35,925 bases of DNA from Lachnospiraceae bacterium UBA2860 (GTDB lineage Bacteria > Bacillota > Clostridia > Lachnospirales > Lachnospiraceae): NCBI GenBank assembly GCA_002350625.1, contig DEFE01000053.1, forward strand, positions 1 to 35,925, written 5' to 3'. Under the pieces are notes generated by a model. It was not told the DNA's origin and did no database searches. It worked only from the letters and a program-made list of their open reading frames with translations. Each line of letters starts with the position of its first letter. Positions within the stretch are counted from its first letter, which is position 1. A program made the position numbers and the translations under genes. Shown here in pieces: positions 7,382-16,008 of this stretch.

Positions 7382-10300
7382 ATGGTCAGAAGAGTATACG
7401 CTGAAAAGAAAGAGGCTTACGCCGTCCAGGCCAGGAAGATGAGGCATGAAATCCGCCGGGATCTCGGCATCACTTCGCTTGAGGATGTCCGCATCTTCGT
7501 GCGCTATGACGTCGAACGCGTCTCGGAGGATACGTACCGGAGGGCGCTTCGCGGCGTTTTCGCCGAGCTGCCGGTCGACGATCTCTACGAGGGAACGCTG
7601 CCTGAGGCGGAGCGGGCCCGCGTGTTTTCCGTGGCGTATCTTCCGGGCCAGTTTGACCAGAGGGCGGATTCCGCGGAACAGTGCATCCGGCTTCTGAGTG
7701 AGAGCGAAAATCCCGTGATTCACACCGCCGTCACCTATATGCTGATCGGTGATATCAGCGATGAGGAGCTCGGGAAAATCATCAGCCATGCGGTGAATCC
7801 CGTCGACTCCTGCGTCGCGGGGGAGGAGGTCCCGGAGACGCTTTCCGCCAAATATCCCGAGCCGGAGGACGTGGCGGTCTTTTCCGGATTTATCACGATG
7901 AAAAACGGGCCGCTCATGAGCCTCTACAACCGGCTGAATCTCGCGATGACCTTCGAGGACTTCAAGTTCATCCGGACGTATTTTGCGGAGGAGGAGCACA
8001 GGGACCCCACGGTGACCGAGATCCGCGTGCTTGACACGTACTGGTCCGATCACTGCCGCCACACGACCTTCTCCACGGAGCTTAGAGAAGTGAAATTCGG
8101 CGAGGGCGACTACCGCGAGGCGATCGAGAAGAGCTTCAGGCAGTATCTCGCGGACAGAAAAGAGATCTACGGAGATCGGAAGGACAAGTACGTCTGCCTC
8201 ATGGACCTGGGGACGCTGGCTGCGAAAAAGCTCAAGAAGGAAGGGCTGCTTGCCGACCAGGAGGAGACCGACGAGATCAACGCCTGCTCGATCATCGCGC
8301 CTGTCGATGTAAATGGCGTGGAAGAGGAGTGGCTCATCAATTTCAAGAATGAGACGCATAATCATCCGACGGAGATCGAGCCCTTCGGCGGGGCGGCGAC
8401 CTGCCTCGGCGGCGCGATCCGCGATCCGCTCTCCGGGCGCACCTATGTCTATCAGGCCATGCGCGTGACCGGCGCGGCGGATCCGACGGTGCCGAAGTCC
8501 GAGACGCTTCCGGGCAAGCTCCCGCAGAGAAAGCTCGTGCGCGAGGCGGCCCGCGGCTACAGCTCCTACGGCAACCAGATCGGTCTCGCGACGGGATACG
8601 TCAAGGAAATCTATCACCCGAACTACGCCGCGAAGCGCATGGAGATCGGGGCCGTGCTCGGCGCAGCTCCGAGGAGAGCCGTGAAGCGGCTGACGTCGGA
8701 TCCCGGAAATGTCGTGATCCTGCTCGGCGGCCGGACGGGGCGCGACGGGATCGGCGGCGCGACCGGATCCTCCAAGCAGCACACGACGCAGTCGACGTCC
8801 GAGTGCGGGGCGGAGGTCCAGAAGGGAAATGCGCCGACCGAGCGGAAGCTGCAGCGGCTGTTCCGCCGCGAAGAGGTCTCGCGCCTCATCCGCAAGTGCA
8901 ACGACTTCGGCGCCGGCGGCGTGTCGGTGGCGATCGGCGAGCTCGCGGACGGACTCATGATCGATCTTAGCCGCGTGCCGAAGAAGTACGCCGGCCTGGA
9001 CGGGACGGAGCTCGCGATCTCCGAATCCCAGGAGCGGATGGCGGTGGTTGTGGCGAAGGAGGATGTGGAGACCTTCCTAAGTTACGCCGCTTCCGAGAAT
9101 CTGGAGGCGACGCCCGTCGCCGTCGTGACGGAAGAGCCGCGCCTCGTCATGAACTGGAGAGGAAAGCGGATCGTCGACCTGTCGAGAGCATTTCTTAATA
9201 CCAACGGCGCCCATCAGGTGACGGACGCCTTTGTCGAGATCCCGAGCCGGGCTTCCTCGGAGCTCAATCTCCATCCGACGGCCTGGTACGACCGCGGGGA
9301 GGCTGACGTGCGCGGCCGCTGGACGCATCTTTTAAGCGATCTCAACGTCTGCTCGCAGAAGGGACTCGTCGAGATGTTTGACAGCTCGATCGGCGCCGCT
9401 TCGACGCTCATGCCCTACGGCGGCAAATATCAGATGACGGAGACCCAGACGATGGTCGCCAAAGTTCCCGTGTTAGGCGGCGAGACGGAAACCGTGACCA
9501 TGATGAGCTACGGCTTCGATCCGAACCTGTCTTCCTGGAGTCCCTATCACGGCGCGGCCTGGGCGGTTGCGACATCCGTCATGAAGATTGCGGCGGCGGG
9601 CGGAGATGTGAGGAAAATCCGCTTCACGTTCCAGGAATATTTCAGGAGAATGTCCATGAAGCCGGAGCGGTGGAGCGAGCCGCTCGCGGCGCTCATCGGC
9701 GCCTACGACGCGCAGATCGGATTCGGCCTGCCGGCGATCGGCGGCAAGGACTCTATGTCCGGAACCTTTGAGCAGATGGACGTCCCGCCGACGCTTGTGT
9801 CCTTTGCCGTCTGCACGGGAAAGACCGGCGACGTGGTGACGCCTGAATTCAAGACGCCGGGCAGCAGGATCGTCTGGATCCGCGCCGCGCGCGACGACAA
9901 CCAGATGCCGGACTACAAAGCGATCCTTGAGACCTGCAGCAAGGTGAAAGAAGACATGGCGGCGGGGCGCATCGTTTCCGCCTATGTCGTCGGGAGGTTC
10001 GGCATCGCCGAGGCGGTCAGCAAGATGGCCTTCGGCAATCATCTGGGCCTTAAGATCGAGCATGACTTGAGCCCCATCGATTTCTATTCGCCGTTCTACG
10101 GGGACCTCATCTGCGAGGTGCCGGACGGAAAGGTCGGCGCGCTTGCTTCCACCTGCCGCGTGATCGGCGAGGTGACGGACGAAGAGGCGTTCAGATACGG
10201 CAATATCCGGATCCCGCTTTCCGAGGCGCTCGCTTCCTGGACCGGGAGGCTGGAAAGCGTCTTCCCGACGCGCACGACGGAAACGGATGAGACGGCTGAT

Positions 10301-11149
10301 CACGGCATCTACCACGCGAAGACCGTCGCGGTGTGTCCGCATAGGATCGCGCGGCCGCGCGTCTTTATCCCGGTCTTCCCGGGCACAAACTGCGAGTATG
10401 ACACGGAGCGCGCCTTCCTGGAAGCGGGGGCTTATGTGCGGACCGGGATCTTCCGGAATCTGACGGATGAAGATATCCGCGCCTCGGCAGACGCATTTGC
10501 GAAGGAGATTGACCAGGCGCAGATCCTGATGTTCCCGGGCGGCTTCTCCGCCGGCGACGAGCCGGACGGATCCGCGAAATTCTTCGCGGCGGCATTTCAG
10601 AACGAAAAGCTTAAGGATGCCGTCGAGCGGCTCCTCTATGAGCGGGACGGCCTGGCGCTCGGCATCTGCAACGGCTTCCAGGCGCTGATCAAGCTCGGCC
10701 TTCTGCCGGAGGGCCATATCACGGGACAGAACGCGGATGCGCCGACGCTTACCTTCAACACGCTCGGCCGGCACATCTCGCGCATGGTCTCGACGAAAGT
10801 CGTCTCGAACAAATCCCCGTGGCTCCTGCTTGCGGAAAACGGCGGCGTCTATGTCACGCCCGCCTCGCACGGAGAGGGGCGCTTCGTCGCCCCGGAGGCG
10901 TCGATCAGGCGTCTCTTTGAGAACGGGCAGGTCGCCACGCAGTATTCCGATCCGGACGGCCGCGTCACGATGGACGAGGCGTGGAATGTGAACGGCTCTT
11001 TCGCGGCGATCGAGGGCATCACGTCGCCGGACGGCCGCGTGTTCGGAAAGATGGCGCATATAGAGCGCCGCGGCAAGGGCGTAGCCATAAATATCAGCGG
11101 GGAGCAGGACATGCGGGTGTTCCGCGCCGGCGTGAAATACTTCTCCTGA
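7382..11149 (+). CDS. purL: Phosphoribosylformylglycinamidine synthase, single-chain
   Basis: The 1255-residue protein is the long, single-chain form that joins the PurS-like, FGAM synthase and glutamine amidotransferase parts, common in Clostridia and Bacteroidetes. The synthase region shows WSDHCRHTTF near residue 220, the GGAATCLGG block, GKDSMSG and later glycine-rich ATP-binding segments. The C-terminal amidotransferase starts around residue 990 (FIPVFPGTNCEYD), has FPGGFSAGDEPDG, and its nucleophile is Cys1096 in GICNGFQ. It catalyses the ATP- and glutamine-dependent fourth step of de novo purine synthesis in the cytosol. The start at 7382 is set by AAAGGAG six bases before it and by the promoter at 7315-7342. 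It seems to be a one-gene unit: other pur genes are absent and a tRNA follows. Confidence 0.96.
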   Translation: MVRRVYAEKKEAYAVQARKMRHEIRRDLGITSLEDVRIFVRYDVERVSEDTYRRALRGVFAELPVDDLYEGTLPEAERARVFSVAYLPGQFDQRADSAEQCIRLLSESENPVIHTAVTYMLIGDISDEELGKIISHAVNPVDSCVAGEEVPETLSAKYPEPEDVAVFSGFITMKNGPLMSLYNRLNLAMTFEDFKFIRTYFAEEEHRDPTVTEIRVLDTYWSDHCRHTTFSTELREVKFGEGDYREAIEKSFRQYLADRKEIYGDRKDKYVCLMDLGTLAAKKLKKEGLLADQEETDEINACSIIAPVDVNGVEEEWLINFKNETHNHPTEIEPFGGAATCLGGAIRDPLSGRTYVYQAMRVTGAADPTVPKSETLPGKLPQRKLVREAARGYSSYGNQIGLATGYVKEIYHPNYAAKRMEIGAVLGAAPRRAVKRLTSDPGNVVILLGGRTGRDGIGGATGSSKQHTTQSTSECGAEVQKGNAPTERKLQRLFRREEVSRLIRKCNDFGAGGVSVAIGELADGLMIDLSRVPKKYAGLDGTELAISESQERMAVVVAKEDVETFLSYAASENLEATPVAVVTEEPRLVMNWRGKRIVDLSRAFLNTNGAHQVTDAFVEIPSRASSELNLHPTAWYDRGEADVRGRWTHLLSDLNVCSQKGLVEMFDSSIGAASTLMPYGGKYQMTETQTMVAKVPVLGGETETVTMMSYGFDPNLSSWSPYHGAAWAVATSVMKIAAAGGDVRKIRFTFQEYFRRMSMKPERWSEPLAALIGAYDAQIGFGLPAIGGKDSMSGTFEQMDVPPTLVSFAVCTGKTGDVVTPEFKTPGSRIVWIRAARDDNQMPDYKAILETCSKVKEDMAAGRIVSAYVVGRFGIAEAVSKMAFGNHLGLKIEHDLSPIDFYSPFYGDLICEVPDGKVGALASTCRVIGEVTDEEAFRYGNIRIPLSEALASWTGRLESVFPTRTTETDETADHGIYHAKTVAVCPHRIARPRVFIPVFPGTNCEYDTERAFLEAGAYVRTGIFRNLTDEDIRASADAFAKEIDQAQILMFPGGFSAGDEPDGSAKFFAAAFQNEKLKDAVERLLYERDGLALGICNGFQALIKLGLLPEGHITGQNADAPTLTFNTLGRHISRMVSTKVVSNKSPWLLLAENGGVYVTPASHGEGRFVAPEASIRRLFENGQVATQYSDPDGRVTMDEAWNVNGSFAAIEGITSPDGRVFGKMAHIERRGKGVAINISGEQDMRVFRAGVKYFS

Positions 11150-11179
11150 AAAAGTACATATGCGGAATAGAAAAATGGC

Positions 11180-11209
11180 TTGACATGCGGCATGCTGAAA
11201 TAGTATGAT
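11180..11209 (+). promoter_or_regulatory. Promoter of the tRNA gene
   Basis: A perfect TTGACA (11180-11185), an 18-base spacer and TATGAT (11204-11209) lie about 40 bases before the tRNA. This is the strongest sigma-A match in the window, as expected for a stable-RNA gene. The TTGACA begins about 30 bases after the purL stop. Confidence 0.8.
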
Positions 11210-11248
11210 GGTTGGGCAGTCGCGGGGCGGCTGCCTGATCACATAAAT

Positions 11249-11322
11249 GGCGAGGTAGCTCAGCTGGCTAGAGCACGCGGTTCATACCCGCGGTGTCGAG
11301 GGTTCAAGTCCCCCTCTCGCTA
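11249..11322 (+). tRNA. tRNA-Met (CAU), elongator type
   Basis: The cloverleaf is clear. The acceptor strand 11249-11255 is followed by the conserved TA, GCTCAG and a GGCTAGAGC D arm. The anticodon stem CGCGG/CCGCG encloses loop TTCATAC with anticodon CAT. The T loop is TTCAAGT. It lacks the initiator hallmarks (mismatched 1-72 pair and three G-C pairs at the base of the anticodon stem), so it is an elongator Met tRNA, although a CAU tRNA-Ile cannot be fully excluded. CCA is not encoded. The acceptor has G-U pairs at both ends, and the T stem GAGGG/CCCCC contains an A-C mismatch. Confidence 0.92.
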
Positions 11323-11334
11323 CGAAGCAGAAAT

Positions 11335-11371
11335 GCCCTTGAAAGTCTAAGCTTTCAGGGGCTTTTGTTTT
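11335..11371 (+). terminator. Intrinsic terminator after tRNA-Met
   Basis: GCCCTTGAAAG (11335-11345) pairs over 11 base pairs, one of them G-U, with CTTTCAGGGGC (11352-11362) around a six-base loop. It is followed by TTTTGTTTT. It ends the tRNA transcript just before the ribosome-binding site of the next gene. Confidence 0.9.
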
Positions 11372-11397
11372 ATCTTCTACATGAAAGGAGGCCGACA

Positions 11398-11622
11398 ATG
11401 GCATTTAATCCCATGAGTCTCATGAAATTAAAGGACCGCTTCCATCTTCTGAAGAGCGACCATCCCAAGCTTGTCCCGTTCTTCCAGATGCTCAAAGCGA
11501 AGGCGCTTGAGGAGGGCACGATTCTCGAGATCAAGGCCAAAACAAAAGACGGGCAGGAATACACGAGCAATATCAAGCTTACGCCGAATGACGTTGAGAC
11601 GCTGAAAATGTTCATCAAATAA
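11398..11622 (+). CDS. Small hypothetical protein (74 aa)
   Basis: I do not recognise a characterised family. The product is a basic, soluble 74-residue protein with no signal peptide or membrane segment. It opens with an amphipathic helix-like MKLKDRFHLLK segment and continues with a predicted alpha/beta pattern that includes GTILEIKAKTKDGQ and a C-terminal LTPNDVETLKMF. AAAGGAGG stands six to seven bases before the ATG, which supports real translation. Its promoter is not evident: the tRNA terminator lies immediately upstream, so it may be read by read-through or from a weak promoter. It is followed after 25 bases by the Memo/AMMECR1 gene and may be in the same unit. Function unknown. Confidence 0.75.
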   Translation: MAFNPMSLMKLKDRFHLLKSDHPKLVPFFQMLKAKALEEGTILEIKAKTKDGQEYTSNIKLTPNDVETLKMFIK

Positions 11623-11647
11623 AAAGTGCCGGAAATGAGGTGAGGAG

Positions 11648-13033
11648 ATGCCCGTCGTTGGTGCATATATGGTGCCGCACCCGCCGATGATCATCCCGGA
11701 GGTCGGCAGAGGTTCGGAAAAGAAAATCACGCCGACCATCCGGGCGTACCGGCAGGTGGCGGATGAGATCGCGGAGAAGCGGCCGGAGACCATCGTCATC
11801 ATAAGTCCCCACGCCACGATGTATGCGGACTATTTCCACATCTCCCCGGGCAGCTCGGCAAAAGGCTCCTTCCGGGATTTCGGCGCGCCGGACGTTCAGT
11901 TCAGGGAGACCTATGACGAGGCCCTGACCGATGTGATCGCAGCCCGCGCGCTTCTTGAGGAGTTCCCTGCCGGATGTGCCGGCGAGAGAGAACGAAAGCT
12001 GGATCACGGCACGATGGTGCCGCTCTACTTCATACGGCAGGTCTATAAGGAAGGCAAAATCATCCGTGTCGGCCTGTCCGGGCTGCCGCTTTACATGCAT
12101 TACGAACTCGGGCTGAGGATCGCGGACGCCATAGAGGAGACCGGAAGAAGAGCGGTTATCGTGGCGAGCGGGGATCTGTCGCATAAGCTGAAGGACGACG
12201 GCCCCTACGGATTTGCTCCGGAAGGCCCGGTATACGACAGCCGCATCATGGATGTATGCGCGCGGGCCGCTTTCGGAGAACTGTTCTCCTTTGAGGAGAG
12301 CTTCTGCGAAAAAGCCGCCGAGTGCGGACACAGGTCCTTTGTCATCATGGCGGGCGCGCTGGACGGCCTGTCCGTGAAGGCGGAGCAGCTGTCGCACCAG
12401 GATGTGACCGGCGTGGGGTACGGGATCTGTACCTTCGACCCGGGAACACCCGATGAAAAGAGGCATTTTCTTGAAGCCTACTTCGGGGAAGAGGCGCGGA
12501 AAACGGCCGAAATGAAAGAAAAAAGCGACGCCTATGTGCGCCTCGCGGCGAAGACGATTGAGCAGTACGTCCGCTTTCATGCAGTGCCGGACGTGACGGC
12601 GGATCTTCCCGAGGAAATGAGAAAGACGAAGGCCGGTGTCTTCGTCTCGATTCATGCGCACGGGAAGCTCAGAGGGTGTATCGGGACCACAGGTCCCACG
12701 GCCTCCTGTGTCGCCGAAGAGATCATACAGAATGCGGTCAGCGCCGCCACGCGGGACCCGCGCTTCGACCCGATTGAGGCCGATGAGCTCAAATATCTTC
12801 AGATCAGCGTGGATGTTCTCGGAAAGCCCGAGGTGATTCCGTCCGCGGAAGCGCTGGATGTCAAAAAATACGGCGTCATCGTGTCGAGCGGGCTGAAAAG
12901 AGGCCTTCTCCTGCCGGATCTTGACGGCGTGGACACGGTTCAGCAGCAGATTTCCATCGCCATGCAGAAGGGCGGCATCAGAAGAGGGGAGCCGCTTGTG
13001 CTTGAGAGATTCGAGGTGGTGCGGCATGTCTGA
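11648..13033 (+). CDS. AmmeMemoRadiSam proteins B and A fused: Memo-like plus AMMECR1 domain
   Basis: The 461-residue protein fuses two parts that are separate genes in many organisms. Residues about 1-270 are Memo-like, the class III extradiol-dioxygenase-like fold, with metal-ligand candidates in VPHPP, ISPHAT, LDHGTMVPL and ASGDLSH. Residues about 290-461 are an AMMECR1 domain carrying the hallmark KLRGCIGT and the ending GIRRGEPLVLERFE. The two domains and a radical SAM enzyme form the AmmeMemoRadiSam system, whose reaction I do not know to be established; in humans MEMO1 is linked to iron and redox handling. The radical SAM gene overlaps this stop codon by eight bases. A GAGG lies about seven bases before the chosen ATG. 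Confidence 0.92.
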   Translation: MPVVGAYMVPHPPMIIPEVGRGSEKKITPTIRAYRQVADEIAEKRPETIVIISPHATMYADYFHISPGSSAKGSFRDFGAPDVQFRETYDEALTDVIAARALLEEFPAGCAGERERKLDHGTMVPLYFIRQVYKEGKIIRVGLSGLPLYMHYELGLRIADAIEETGRRAVIVASGDLSHKLKDDGPYGFAPEGPVYDSRIMDVCARAAFGELFSFEESFCEKAAECGHRSFVIMAGALDGLSVKAEQLSHQDVTGVGYGICTFDPGTPDEKRHFLEAYFGEEARKTAEMKEKSDAYVRLAAKTIEQYVRFHAVPDVTADLPEEMRKTKAGVFVSIHAHGKLRGCIGTTGPTASCVAEEIIQNAVSAATRDPRFDPIEADELKYLQISVDVLGKPEVIPSAEALDVKKYGVIVSSGLKRGLLLPDLDGVDTVQQQISIAMQKGGIRRGEPLVLERFEVVRHV

Positions 13034-13892
13034 GGCGCGCTGTGATGTGTGTTTCCGCCATTGCCTGATTCATGAGGGCGGGCGCGGCTTCTGCGGCGCA
13101 AGGACCGCCTCCGGGGGAAAGGTGTATCCGGAGAACTACGGGCGCATCACGTCTCTTGCTCTTGATCCGATCGAGAAGAAGCCGCTCCGGCGCTTTTATC
13201 CGGGCAGCCGGATCCTGTCCGCGGGAAGCTGCGGCTGCAATCTGCGCTGTCCCTTCTGCCAGAATTATGAAATCTCGTGGTCCGAAAAGGCCATGGGCTT
13301 TAAGGCGCGTGCGGAGTATCTGCCGCCCGAAGAGCTTGCTGCCATCGCGGTGCGGTTAAGAAGCGAAGGCAATATCGGCGTCGCATTTACCTATAACGAA
13401 CCCCTGATCGGCTATGAATATATCATCGACACGGCGCGGCTGATCCGAAGAGAGGGCATGAAAACCGTTCTCGTCACAAATGGCACGGCGGAGCTTCACG
13501 TGCTGGAGAAAACCGGACCTTACATCGACGCCATGAACATTGACCTGAAAGGTTTCTCCGAACACTACTACAGTGATATCCTTGACGGCAGACTTGAGAT
13601 GGTGAAAGACTTTATCACCCGGGCCGTGCAGCTTACCCATGTCGAGCTCACGACGCTGATCGTCCCGGGAGAGAACGACAGCGAGGAGGAGATGAGCGAT
13701 ATGAGCCGCTGGATTTATGAGCGGAAGGACGCCGGCGGCCGCAGGATGGGAGAGGAAATCCCGCTCCACGTATCCCGCTTTTTCCCCTGCTTTCATATGA
13801 CGGACAGGAAAGCGACGCCTGTCCGCACGGTTTATCGTCTGGCGGAGAAGGCCAGAGAAAATCTCAGATACGTATATACAGGAAACTGCTGA
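13026..13892 (+). CDS. AmmeMemoRadiSam system radical SAM enzyme
   Basis: The 288-residue protein is a radical SAM enzyme related to pyruvate-formate-lyase-activating enzymes. The cluster motif is C71-x3-C75-x2-C78 (CNLRCPFC), followed by a GVAFTYNEP block, VLVTNGTAE and DAMNIDLKGF, typical of this subfamily. An additional N-terminal Cys group (C6, C9, C13, C23) may bind metal. The ATG overlaps the preceding Memo/AMMECR1 stop (13026-13033), which implies translational coupling and a fixed ratio of the two proteins. The protein ends in YVYTGNC, a terminal Cys. The product modified by the system is unknown. The start is well placed inside the upstream gene; an extension further upstream is open but unneeded. 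Confidence 0.93.
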   Translation: MSEARCDVCFRHCLIHEGGRGFCGARTASGGKVYPENYGRITSLALDPIEKKPLRRFYPGSRILSAGSCGCNLRCPFCQNYEISWSEKAMGFKARAEYLPPEELAAIAVRLRSEGNIGVAFTYNEPLIGYEYIIDTARLIRREGMKTVLVTNGTAELHVLEKTGPYIDAMNIDLKGFSEHYYSDILDGRLEMVKDFITRAVQLTHVELTTLIVPGENDSEEEMSDMSRWIYERKDAGGRRMGEEIPLHVSRFFPCFHMTDRKATPVRTVYRLAEKARENLRYVYTGNC

Positions 13893-13919
13893 CAAAGATC
13901 GGAGGTTGTTTTTTGTCCC

Positions 13920-15875
13920 ATGAGCCATCGTGAAAATGAGAAGATAACAATCGCTTATATGACCGCGGACTGGAACCGCGAGCTGGTCGCGGTCGCGCTC
14001 GATGCGGTCAATAAGTATATCGGCGCTCACAAGCATATCCGCGTCCAGGTATTTAACTGCTTCGGCTTCGCCCTTCACAGCAGGGACGCGCGCTTCAAAT
14101 ACAGGATCTATGAACTGCCGGATCTTTCGGCCTTCGACGGGGTGATCGTCCAGGCACATCAGATCATGGACGCGTACGCGCTTGAGAGCATAGAAGAACG
14201 CATCATGAAAGCCGGGATCCCAGCCATCTCGGTGGGCGGAAAGATGAAAGGCTGCATGTACATCGGCACCGATGATTACGAGGCGAGCCGGTGCATGGCA
14301 GAGCATGTTATCGGGACGCACGGCGCGAAGACATTTCTGTACCTGAAAGGGGCGGAACGCGGCAGCTACGGTGAGGCGTACAATCGGAGAATGGGATTTA
14401 TCGACGCCTGCAGGGAGCACGGGATCAATGAGCAGAACATCAGCTACATCGACGGAGAGTGGCAGAGCATCAAAGGAAAGGAAGCGGTCGAAGAACTGCT
14501 TGCCGCCGGCGCCGATCTGCCGGACGCGATCGTCTCAGCGAATGACGAAATGGCGCTCGGCGCGCTCGGCGCGCTGAGTGACGCGGGCGTCCACGTTCCC
14601 GAAGACGTCATCGTCTGCGGCTTCGACGGCATCTACAGCGCCGGTTTAAGCGAGCCGAGACTCAGCACGGTGCGCAGAGACTTCAGGCGGATGCTGACGA
14701 CGGCCATGAACCTGCTCGTCAGAAAAATCAACGGCAGGGAGGCGGAGGAAGAAGTCTACAGTCCGTATGCGCCCAGCTTCTCCGACTCCTGCGGCTGCGC
14801 GCAGCATTCGCCCGCGGAGCTGCTCCGGCTCAAGCAGGATTTCTATTTCCACATGCGGCAGCTCGAAGCATACTACTATCTGCAGGATAAGCTGACGGCG
14901 GCTCTCTTCGCGGCCGTCTCTCCCATGGAAATCCTCGACGCTATGGAGGAGTACTATGAGATCTTCGGCAGCCCGCACATGAACATCTTCTTTAATCAGT
15001 TTTATTACGACGCGATCAGCGGGGACGGCAAGCTGGCCGCACCGGACACCCTGTCGTTCTCCGATGCGCTGGTGCTCGCCGCGCGCGGCGGGTACGCCGC
15101 CTCTGCCGAAAAGAAGCACGCCTATCTGACATGTGCGCGGGCGGAGCTGACAGATCTGGGCCAGCTCACGGAAGAGGCGTTTACGATCTTTTATCCGCTG
15201 CACATGAACGGCGTCATGCTCGGCTTCATGGTGCTGGACGACGCGCCGACGGTGACGGAGATGAACCTGCATGAGAGCATCGTCAACATGTTCGTGTTCG
15301 CGATGGAGAACAGCAGACAGCGCATGATCACCGGAAAGCTCAACGAGAAGCTCGACGCGCTGTCCGTGACGGACCCGCTGACCGGCCTGTACAACCGCTT
15401 CGGCTTCGAGCGGTACGGGACGGATCTCTACAAGGAAATCTGCCGCAGAGGCAGCTGCGTGCGCGTCCTTTTCATCGATATCGACGACCTCAAGGTGATC
15501 AATGACCGCTTCGGTCACGAGAACGGGGACCAGGCGATCCGCGCGGTGGCGCAGGTCATCCGGGAATCCTGCAGGAAGGATGACTTCAAAATGCGCTACG
15601 GCGGGGATGAGTTTGTCATCATCACGGGTGAGTGCAAGGCGGATATCTGCGGGAGAATCGCGGCGCATATCGCCTCGCAGAACGCTTCCAACGAACTGCC
15701 GTTTCCGCTCAGCATCAGCGTCGGGGACTATGTGTCGGATGAAGACGGCGGGGAGTCGCTGGAGGAAATCATGGCCCGTGCGGACGAGCGGATGTACGCG
15801 CAGAAGAAACAAAAAAAAGAAGGGACTGCCCCGGGATATTGCAAGAAAATCGAAGGGAAAATGAAGGAAAATTGA
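13920..15875 (+). CDS. Cytosolic LacI-type ligand-binding domain fused to a diguanylate cyclase (GGDEF)
   Basis: The 651-residue protein has no signal peptide and no membrane segment. Residues about 8-275 resemble the periplasmic-binding-protein-like sensor domain of LacI-family regulators (IGTDDYEASRCMAEH, AIVSANDEMALGAL, VIVCGFDGI), but no helix-turn-helix precedes it. A DSCGCAQH motif follows, then a middle region of about 200 residues that might be GAF-like. A GGDEF domain ends the protein: DPLTGLYNR, IDIDDLK, and YGGDEF near residue 560. R-K-D-D five residues before GGDEF matches the inhibitory I-site, so product feedback is likely. It should make cyclic di-GMP in response to a cytosolic ligand, probably a sugar. 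GGAGG stands 14 bases before the ATG, an unusually long spacing. It follows the radical SAM gene by 27 bases. Confidence 0.9.
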   Translation: MSHRENEKITIAYMTADWNRELVAVALDAVNKYIGAHKHIRVQVFNCFGFALHSRDARFKYRIYELPDLSAFDGVIVQAHQIMDAYALESIEERIMKAGIPAISVGGKMKGCMYIGTDDYEASRCMAEHVIGTHGAKTFLYLKGAERGSYGEAYNRRMGFIDACREHGINEQNISYIDGEWQSIKGKEAVEELLAAGADLPDAIVSANDEMALGALGALSDAGVHVPEDVIVCGFDGIYSAGLSEPRLSTVRRDFRRMLTTAMNLLVRKINGREAEEEVYSPYAPSFSDSCGCAQHSPAELLRLKQDFYFHMRQLEAYYYLQDKLTAALFAAVSPMEILDAMEEYYEIFGSPHMNIFFNQFYYDAISGDGKLAAPDTLSFSDALVLAARGGYAASAEKKHAYLTCARAELTDLGQLTEEAFTIFYPLHMNGVMLGFMVLDDAPTVTEMNLHESIVNMFVFAMENSRQRMITGKLNEKLDALSVTDPLTGLYNRFGFERYGTDLYKEICRRGSCVRVLFIDIDDLKVINDRFGHENGDQAIRAVAQVIRESCRKDDFKMRYGGDEFVIITGECKADICGRIAAHIASQNASNELPFPLSISVGDYVSDEDGGESLEEIMARADERMYAQKKQKKEGTAPGYCKKIEGKMKEN

Positions 15876-15912
15876 AAGATACCCTTAATTGAACGAGACC
15901 GGACAAGCAGAC

Positions 15913-15942
15913 TTGGCACAGCGTGAACAAGTATGCTATACT
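15913..15942 (+). promoter_or_regulatory. Promoter of the SH3b protein gene
   Basis: TTGGCA (15913-15918), an 18-base spacer and TATACT (15937-15942) with a TG extension at 15934-15935 form a good promoter. Initiation near 15949 gives a 60-base leader to the ATG at 16009. No terminator is visible after the upstream GGDEF gene, so read-through is also possible. Confidence 0.7.
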
Positions 15943-16008
15943 AAACTATATATCTGCATTATGTTGACCGCAGGCATGTATAGAGAAGCGGTTGAAAGGA
16001 GTAAGATT

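Noticed and set aside
9473..11242. A 589-codon minus-strand frame opposite purL
   Set aside because: It lies fully antisense to a strongly recognised gene, its translation is Arg/His-rich with no motif, and it lacks a ribosome-binding site. It is a shadow frame of GC-rich coding DNA. The same holds for the long frames at 4912-6483, 7331-8782, 11615-13027 and 29600-31171.
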